5,508 nt of DNA, taken from NCBI GenBank assembly GCA_017936245.1, contig JAGBFY010000118.1, positions 1 to 5,508 on the forward strand, read 5' to 3'. Each line of letters begins with the position of its first letter. The first letter of the stretch is position 1. A program made the translations under genes and the position numbers. Shown here piece by piece: positions 1-3,835 of the stretch. The notes beneath the pieces are model-generated. The model had not been told where the DNA came from and ran no database searches. It saw only the letters and a program-made list of their open reading frames with translations. This stretch comes from Kiritimatiellia bacterium. GTDB lineage: Bacteria > Verrucomicrobiota > Kiritimatiellia > RFP12 > UBA1067.

Positions 1-74
1 GAATGCCGATTTTAAGGGAAATAACAAAATCCATCAACACACGCGTTTAGAAAACAACCTCAATAAGTAAAATA

Positions 75-97
75 ATTCCGCGCCATAAGCACGGAAT
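75..97 (-). terminator. Probable rho-independent terminator for the minus-strand hsdR/IS66 remnant
   Basis: A 9-bp stem (75-83 with 89-97) closes a 5-base loop. Read on the minus strand, the one non-Watson-Crick pair is a G-U wobble, while on the plus strand it would be a C-A mismatch, so the structure fits minus-strand RNA better. It is followed on the minus strand by the U-rich stretch TATTTTACTTATT. It lies about 120 bases beyond the stop of the transposase fragment. The call is by eye; no folding energy was computed. Confidence 0.5.
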
Positions 98-176
98 CAT
101 GTGTTATTACTCAGAAATCTTTAGCTATGGGATAGCAATGTTTTTGTCAAGGAGTTTTATTAATTATATTGTAATC

Positions 177-219
177 GGTTAGTCGGATGTGTGGGCTAAA
201 GCCACCCTTCCGACTAATC
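177..219. repeat. Imperfect inverted repeat (43-base hairpin) at the end of the transposase fragment
   Basis: The outer arms TTAGTCGGA (179-187) and TCCGACTAA (209-217) are exact reverse complements, extendable by a G-C and a G-U pair to 177/219. An inner stem pairs GTGGGCT (191-197) with AGCCAC (200-205) with one bulged G. The right arm reaches the transposase stop codon (218-220). On the plus strand it is followed by AATTTT, on the minus strand by no T run. It may be a terminator, a leftover of the insertion element end, or a chance hairpin; the sequence does not decide. Confidence 0.4.
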
Positions 220-489
220 AATTTTCGTTGCTCCATAAAAGCGCGTCAACATCCGCGTTCTTGTTGCGTCCAATTTCATCAAGAACAGAAGAAAGTTTCA
301 CTACAGGATCATTGAAGCGCAGAGAGAGTGTGTCAATTATGCTCATCAGTATTTCTCTAGGTTCCAATCCCTTTTCGGATTGCGAACCAAAGCAAACCAT
401 CCTCGCTGTTACAAAAGGCCGAAGTCTTCGTTCTGCAAGATTGTTTTCCGCTTCTATTTCTGGATTGCGAACCCATTGAAAGAAGCGTC
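218..489 (-). pseudogene. IS66-family transposase, C-terminal fragment
   Basis: This frame encodes about 90 residues matching the end of IS66-type TnpC transposases. It starts with WVRNPEIEAENNLAERRLRP, the characteristic end of the DDE domain (the NNxAERxLRP signature). It continues through FGSQSEKGLEPREILMSII, which resembles the IS66 C-terminal domain, to a TGA at 218-220. Full IS66 transposases are roughly 500 residues, so only the last fifth is left. No start codon, upstream helper ORFs (tnpA/tnpB) or obvious terminal repeat are visible. The open frame enters directly from the hsdR sequence in a different reading frame. The fragment cannot transpose by itself and marks the site of an old insertion or deletion. 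Family assignment is by recognition of the signature and is firm; the right boundary is known to within about 10 bases. Confidence 0.85.
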
Positions 490-1259
490 TGATAAAGCGT
501 AAAATAAACGGTACGGTCCATCGGCGGCGAATCCGATGCCGCGTTCAAGCGGTAACATTCATTCGGCGCAAATACAAAACTCTCCCAGGCCTGATCTGCG
601 AGAATATTGCGGTCGGCAAGAAAAAGAACGCGCGGCTTTCTCAGCCCAATCGACTTGCGGTTCCATTTCGCCTCGACAAACTTCTTGACGAGCTGATACG
701 AAATAAACGTCTTTCCGGTACCAGTTGCCAGCGTAATAAGCGCATTCTTTTTGCCGCGCCCTATCGCCTTAATGACAGCTTCAACCGCGCGCTCTTGGTA
801 ATAGCGCGTTTTTGCCAAAAATGGAATTTCGCGGCAAATCTTCTCTAACAAGCTCTCTTCTTCGCTTGTGCGCTCCAACAAATCCCAAAGTTCGCCCGGC
901 GTCGGAAAATGCAAAAACTCCACATCACTCGTCGTTCCCGCAACAAGATCGAACGACCTCACCGCCTTGCCGTTCGTCGAAAACGCGAAGCGAACGCCAA
1001 GCGCCTCGGCGTAATGCCGCGCCTGCGCCTCGCCCGCGTCAACGCTCTTCTCATCACTCTTCGCTTCAACGACTGTGATACGACGATTGCCATACATAAG
1101 AACGTAATCAGCCTTTTCAGGCTTATGCGATTTACAGTCGCTCTCAACGCGACCGGGCGCAACCTGCTGCTCAGTCGCTATACGCGCATGAAGCGTATTC
1201 CACCCCGCTTCATGAAGAGCAGGATCAATCAAATCATGCCTCGTCTGAGCTTCATTCAT
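357..1259 (-). pseudogene. hsdR: Type I restriction enzyme R subunit (HsdR), truncated N-terminal part
   Basis: HsdR is the motor and nuclease subunit of type I restriction complexes: it cuts unmodified DNA after ATP-driven translocation. Visible in order are an N-terminal PD-(D/E)xK nuclease domain (D51 in KADYVL, E65 and K67 in VVEAKS), a Q-motif-like RYYQERAVEAV (about 152-162), Walker A ATGTGKT (178-184) and a motif Ia region LADRNILADQAW (about 214-225). The homology stops near residue 258 (VYFTLYQTL). The DEAD/DECH-box, the rest of the helicase and the C-terminal domain are missing from a protein normally 800-1000 residues long. The remaining 42 codons, to a TAG at 357-359, read out of frame through an IS66 transposase fragment. 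The ATG at 1257-1259 has GGAGGG 10 bases upstream (1270-1275), so the start looks authentic. Without motor motifs the product should be inactive in restriction. Confidence 0.85.
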
Positions 1260-1288
1260 AATTCAAAATCCCTCCACAATTCGCCTCT

Positions 1289-1316
1289 TTGAAAATCGGC
1301 TCATTTTTGATATAAT
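1289..1316 (+). promoter_or_regulatory. Sigma-70-type promoter of the toxin-antitoxin pair
   Basis: A -35 box TTGAAA (1289-1294, five of six consensus bases) is followed after 16 bases by a perfect -10 box TATAAT (1311-1316). Transcription would begin near 1323. This leaves a very short leader that contains the Shine-Dalgarno AAAGG (1325-1329), 8 bases before the antitoxin ATG. It sits in the gap between the divergent hsdR and antitoxin starts. TA antitoxins commonly repress their own promoter, but I see no clear operator palindrome here. Confidence 0.65.
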
Positions 1317-1337
1317 TTTCGGCGAAAGGTATAAAAT

Positions 1338-1514
1338 ATGGCACCAATGCTACAACAAATTGATAAAATGAACACCAATGAGAAAGTCCAAATGATGGAC
1401 TATCTTTGGTTGTCGCTTGAGAGAGCCTCTTCTGCCTACGAACCACCTGCTTGGCATGGCGACGAACTCGCTCGCCGCGAAAAACTCTATTCTGAGGGTA
1501 GATTACCTGTTTAA
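1338..1514 (+). CDS. Antitoxin of a RelE/ParE-type module, cut by a premature stop
   Basis: This 58-codon ORF resembles small antitoxins of the 'putative addiction module component' family (Pfam Unstab_antitox type). These are about 70-80 residues and neutralise a co-encoded RelE/ParE toxin. Family-like features are the helical WLSLERASS segment (about 24-32), the PPAWHGDELARRE segment (36-48) and the GRLP turn before the expected DW motif. A TAA at 1512-1514 interrupts the frame. Directly after it, in the same frame, comes DWAEVKARLQARQNAL (1515-1562) and a TGA at 1563-1565, exactly the tail this family normally has. The original gene was therefore probably 1338-1565 (75 codons) and overlapped the toxin start by 11 bases. 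The start is supported by AAAGG at 1325-1329 with 8-base spacing. The missing tail may be needed for toxin binding, so the truncated protein may not neutralise. Sequencing error is an alternative. Confidence 0.7.
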   Translation: MAPMLQQIDKMNTNEKVQMMDYLWLSLERASSAYEPPAWHGDELARREKLYSEGRLPV

Positions 1515-1554
1515 GATTGGGCAGAAGTAAAAGCTCGTCTTCAGGCTCGCCAAA

Positions 1555-1872
1555 ATGCACTTTGAGACAAAACGTGTTCGCCTTACGGCCTTGGCAGAAT
1601 TTGATCTTGTCGAAGCCCAAAACTTCTATGCTCCAAGTGGTGCATCGGTTGTTGAGCATTTTATGACAAGCATTGACCAGGCTCTCACAAAACTCTCCGA
1701 AATGGCGGGGATCCATCCTATGTTTTACGGACATTTTAGAATGGGTGTTCCGCATTTTCCATTTTCCATCTATTATGATATCGAAGGCGATGATGTAATC
1801 GTAAAAGCCATTCTTGATGATCGCTTCGGTCCTGCTCGAATCTCGGCTCACTTTGGACCTAAGTATTCCTAA
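1555..1872 (+). CDS. RelE/ParE superfamily toxin
   Basis: This is a 105-residue protein with the layout of the RelE/ParE toxin fold. An N-terminal strand leads to a helix with the LAEFDLVEAQNFY pattern (about 13-25), then a second helix VVEHFMTSIDQALTKLSEM (about 32-50). A C-terminal beta sheet follows, with HFRMGVPHFPFSIYYDIEG (about 60-78) and VIVKAILDDRFGP. The FPFSIYY strand followed by the V-V-K-A-I-L strand is a hallmark of the family. Toxins of this fold either cleave mRNA at the ribosome or inhibit gyrase; the sequence alone does not say which. The ATG overlaps the ancestral antitoxin frame and only a weak CAGG (1542-1545) precedes it, so translation was probably coupled to the antitoxin. 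The new antitoxin stop 40 bases upstream may reduce that coupling. The gene faces the hsdS remnant and ends 17 bases from its end. Confidence 0.8.
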   Translation: MHFETKRVRLTALAEFDLVEAQNFYAPSGASVVEHFMTSIDQALTKLSEMAGIHPMFYGHFRMGVPHFPFSIYYDIEGDDVIVKAILDDRFGPARISAHFGPKYS

Positions 1873-1889
1873 GATATCATAAAAAGCTT

Positions 1890-2437
1890 TCATTCAAAAG
1901 CCTCCGAAAGAATAGCTTTTCGCAAGTTCTCCGCATCTCTCAAACCTCGCTCCGCTTTAGCTTTCAATTTCTCACACCTCTCCTTCGCCGCGTCAAGCTT
2001 AGCAACAATTTCCTTCTGAACTTCAATTGACGGAAGAGGAAATTCAAAGTCTTTTATCCACTCACGTTTTCCCCTCGGCATTTTAGTTCCGCTCACATTC
2101 AACATTGAATACTCAAAAAAGCCATCTTGAGACAGTGCTTTAAAAAGATATTCCTCTGACAAATCTGTTCTTCTACTACGAAACACTATCACATCACTAG
2201 AACATCCTCCGTTTCTATCTGCTAACCAAACTTTTTTAAATATGGTCTAATGTTCGAAATCAAGACATCACCTATTTGGTATTTAACCAACGATCCTTCA
2301 ACAGGAACGGATTCAGCAACACGAACACCTCCACAACCTTTTAGCATATTGTATGTTGTAATATAGTTCTTTAACGCAACCTCATCAACAGAAATTCTTT
2401 CCCTAATCTCTTCGCACACATCCCCCAGCCTTACCAT
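1890..2437 (-). pseudogene. hsdS: Type I RM specificity subunit (HsdS), half-gene with frameshift
   Basis: HsdS selects the DNA target of type I restriction-modification complexes through target recognition domains (TRDs) separated by long helices. Two adjacent frames encode one such half. The first (2437 down to 2222) has the typical entry MVRLGDVCEEI and ends LISNIRPYLKKFG-stop. The second (from about 2230 to 1890) continues with VWLADRNGGCSSDVIVF, a TRD end FEFPLPSIEVQKEIVAKLD and the helical EKLKAKAERGLRDAENLR, ending LRKAILSEAFE. Adding one A to the six-A tract (minus strand, plus positions 2232-2237) joins the frames without a gap into about 182 residues, roughly half a two-TRD HsdS. 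The ATG at 2437 has no Shine-Dalgarno, and the open frame runs only to a TAA at 2462-2464 inside repeat-like sequence, so the upstream part was probably lost. Type I assignment is firm; which half remains is uncertain. Confidence 0.8.
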
Positions 2438-2444
2438 CGGCCAA

Positions 2445-2518
2445 GGCTCTGCTTCTCTGCGTTAAGAAAAAAAAAATGATTCGCCCACACATTCGTGTGT
2501 TTCGTGTATTTCGTGGTT
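2445..2518. repeat. Composite intergenic repeat, left copy (CTCTGC / A10 / TTCGTGT / TTCGTGGTT)
   Basis: Three repeat-like blocks follow one another. CTCTGC-TT-CTCTGC with GTTAAG is at 2447-2466, a run of ten A residues is at 2467-2476, and ATTCGTGTGTTTCGTGTATTTCGTGGTT is split over 2491-2518 in about 8-base steps of (T)TCGTGT. The last block, reverse-complemented, matches 2707-2732 with a few mismatches. Motifs of this kind recur between genes in some bacterial genomes as I remember them; only the pair within this window is directly seen. The block touches the truncated end of hsdS. Confidence 0.6.
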
Positions 2519-2531
2519 AATCACAAACCAC
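2513..2531 (+). other. Leader hairpin ahead of the 49-codon ORF
   Basis: GTGGTT (2513-2518) and AACCAC (2526-2531) form a perfect 6-bp stem with a 7-base loop, ending 4 bases before the AAGAAAGGA Shine-Dalgarno region (2535-2543). It could affect translation or be a by-product of the repeat, since AACCAC is part of the repeat core. Confidence 0.4.
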
Positions 2532-2551
2532 ACCAAGAAAGGAAACCGAAC

Positions 2552-2701
2552 ATGGACATGAAAAAACTGGAAAAGACGCTGAACACAATGAAAGTTGAAA
2601 GCTGGGAGATGCGCGAACATTCCAACGGCAAACGCAAGTTGTATGTACGCTACATCCCCGACGCACCTGCCGTCAAAACGAAAATCGTCAAAAAAGCATA
2701 A
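2552..2701 (+). CDS. Small basic protein of unknown function (49 aa)
   Basis: I do not recognise this protein. The ATG at 2552 is preceded by AGGA (2540-2543) with 8-base spacing inside AAGAAAGGA, a strong ribosome binding site. That favours this start over the in-frame upstream ATG at 2495, which lies inside repeat sequence. The product is lysine-rich, with an amphipathic N-terminal segment MDMKKLEKTLNTMKVESWEM, a short strand-like KRKLYVRYI in the middle and a basic tail ending KTKIVKKA. There is no signal peptide or membrane segment. The gene is bracketed by an inverted pair of repeats (2491-2518 and 2707-2732) and is the only plus-strand gene between hsdS and pyrD. The good RBS and sensible composition argue for a real gene; the short length argues for caution. 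Confidence 0.5.
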   Translation: MDMKKLEKTLNTMKVESWEMREHSNGKRKLYVRYIPDAPAVKTKIVKKA

Positions 2702-2706
2702 TCTTA

Positions 2707-2732
2707 AACCACGGAACACACGGAAACACGAA
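2707..2732. repeat. Intergenic repeat, right inverted copy (AACCACGGAACACACGGAAACACGAA)
   Basis: This stretch begins 6 bases after the stop of the 49-codon ORF. It aligns with the reverse complement of 2491-2518: both open AACCACG, followed by a period-like ACACG/AAACACGAA pattern with a few substitutions and a small length difference. The two copies thus form an inverted pair about 190 bases apart around the small gene. Confidence 0.6.
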
Positions 2733-2773
2733 GATGCGCAAGGTAGAATCATCCACAAATTTTCTCAAGTCAT

Positions 2774-2839
2774 CACAAATCGGATTTGTGCAGATGTGTG
2801 CAGATTTGCGGAACCTTGATTTTCCCTTGCCACAGATTA
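2774..2839. repeat. Short repeat cluster downstream of pyrD (GATTTGTG palindrome, TGTGCAGAT tandem)
   Basis: CACAAATC (2774-2781) and GATTTGTG (2783-2790) form an 8-bp palindrome around a single G. TGTGCAGAT occurs twice in tandem at 2787-2795 and 2797-2805 with a 10-base period, running into TTGCGG. CCACAGATTA follows at 2830-2839, just beyond the pyrD stop. It occupies the place where a pyrD terminator is expected, but no T run follows on the minus strand, so a terminator is not claimed. Confidence 0.45.
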
Positions 2840-2841
2840 TA

Positions 2842-3813
2842 TCAGAAAAGGCTTAGTGCACCTGCGAGTTCACGGACGGATGCAAATCCGTTCTTTTCGC
2901 AGTATGCGGCAATGCCGTCCGCAACATCGGCGGCAACCGCCGGGGACGTGAACGTAGCCGTACCGACGGCAACAGCCGTTGCGCCAGCAAGCATGAGTTC
3001 CACGGCATCCTGCCAGGAATAGACTCCTCCCATGGCGAGAATCGGAAGCTTTGAGAAACGATGGGCGTCGTACACGCACTTGACCGCAACCGGATGGACG
3101 CAGCGTCCAGAAAGTCCACCGGTACGGTTGGCGAGCACAGGTTTGCGCGTATTGATGTCGATCACCATGGCGGGAATCGTGTTGATGAGCGCAAGCGCAT
3201 CCGCCCCGTTATCCTCGCACGCCGCCGTATAGGGCTTGAGATCTGGGACGTTCGGAGCGAGCTTCACGATCAACGGAAGCTTCGTCGCAGCGCGGACAGC
3301 CTTCACGAGACGCGCAAGAACGGCGGGATCCTGCCCGAAGGTATGGCCGCCCTCCTTGACGTTCGGGCAGCTTACGTTACATTCGATCGCGCCAACGACT
3401 GGATTGTCACCGTTGGCGAAACTGCAATCGGAGAGCGTTTTTGCGACCTCGGCGTACTCCTCGATCGATCCGCCCCAGATGTTGACGATCATGGGCGGCA
3501 CTGGTGCGTCATATCCGCGACGCTCCAGCGACGCCTTTACCGTATCGCAGTAGTGTTCGATGTAATGGTCGATGAAAGGCTGCACCCCTGGACCTTGAAG
3601 ACCTATCGCGTTCACCATGCCGCCCGGAACTTCACAGTGACGGGGCATCGCGTTTCCGGGCCAGGGATCCTTGCGGATCCCCTTCACCGTTACCGCGCCA
3701 AGCTTGGAATAGTCGAGAAGATCGACATATTCCGTGCCGTATCCGAAAGTTCCGCTCGCCGTGGTGACGGGCGTGGACATCTTAAGTCCGCCAAGATTGA
3801 CATTCAAATCCAT
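2842..3813 (-). CDS. pyrD: Dihydroorotate dehydrogenase, class 1B catalytic subunit
   Basis: PyrD oxidises dihydroorotate to orotate in pyrimidine synthesis; the cytosolic class 1B form uses FMN and passes electrons to NAD through a partner subunit, PyrK. The 323-residue product is a little longer than the usual 300-310. Recognisable segments are TASGTFGYGTEY (18-29), NAIGLQGPGV (68-77), ECNVSCPNVKEGG (144-156) with the class 1 active-site cysteine at 149, VKLAPNV (183-189), the substrate-side NT at 211-212, GGLSG (232-236) and the FMN phosphate site MGGVYSWQDAVELMLAGA (261-278) followed by AVAVGTA. The cysteine, rather than the serine of class 2, and the lack of an N-terminal membrane helix indicate class 1. 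The ATG at 3811-3813 is chosen because AAAGG lies 10 bases upstream and the protein starts MDLNVNLGGL, as expected; the longer open frame upstream overlaps ppdK and is not family-like. No pyrK is in the window. Confidence 0.93.
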   Translation of the reverse strand: MDLNVNLGGLKMSTPVTTASGTFGYGTEYVDLLDYSKLGAVTVKGIRKDPWPGNAMPRHCEVPGGMVNAIGLQGPGVQPFIDHYIEHYCDTVKASLERRGYDAPVPPMIVNIWGGSIEEYAEVAKTLSDCSFANGDNPVVGAIECNVSCPNVKEGGHTFGQDPAVLARLVKAVRAATKLPLIVKLAPNVPDLKPYTAACEDNGADALALINTIPAMVIDINTRKPVLANRTGGLSGRCVHPVAVKCVYDAHRFSKLPILAMGGVYSWQDAVELMLAGATAVAVGTATFTSPAVAADVADGIAAYCEKNGFASVRELAGALSLF

Positions 3814-3835
3814 TGCGTTGCAGCCTTTCGCACCG

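Noticed and set aside
124..145. Plus-strand hairpin GCTAT-GGG-ATAGC followed by a T5 run as a terminator.
   Set aside because: The stem is only 5 bp and AT-rich, and no plus-strand gene lies upstream.
122..150. Minus-strand TTGACA (145-150) as the -35 box of an outward promoter.
   Set aside because: At 17-base spacing the -10 position reads TAGCTA, which matches only the first two consensus bases, and no gene is seen to the left within the window.
189..479. Plus-strand 96-codon ORF.
   Set aside because: It is the antisense shadow of the IS66 transposase fragment and has no ribosome binding site of note.
1252..1893. A 213-codon minus-strand ORF that starts overlapping the hsdS stop (ATGA) and ends overlapping the hsdR start, as an operon gene would.
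   Set aside because: It is antisense to the antitoxin and toxin, both recognisable by family and preceded by a good promoter and ribosome binding site. Its own product resembles nothing I know and is rich in odd runs. The neat overlaps are probably coincidence.
1880..1920. AAAAGCT...AGCTTTT arms between toxin and hsdS as a shared bidirectional terminator.
   Set aside because: The loop would be about 25 bases and the arms are short and AT-rich, so pairing is not convincing.
2447..2805. CRISPR array suggested by several short repeats.
   Set aside because: The repeats are degenerate, in mixed orientation, of different families and without equal-length spacers; no cas gene is present.
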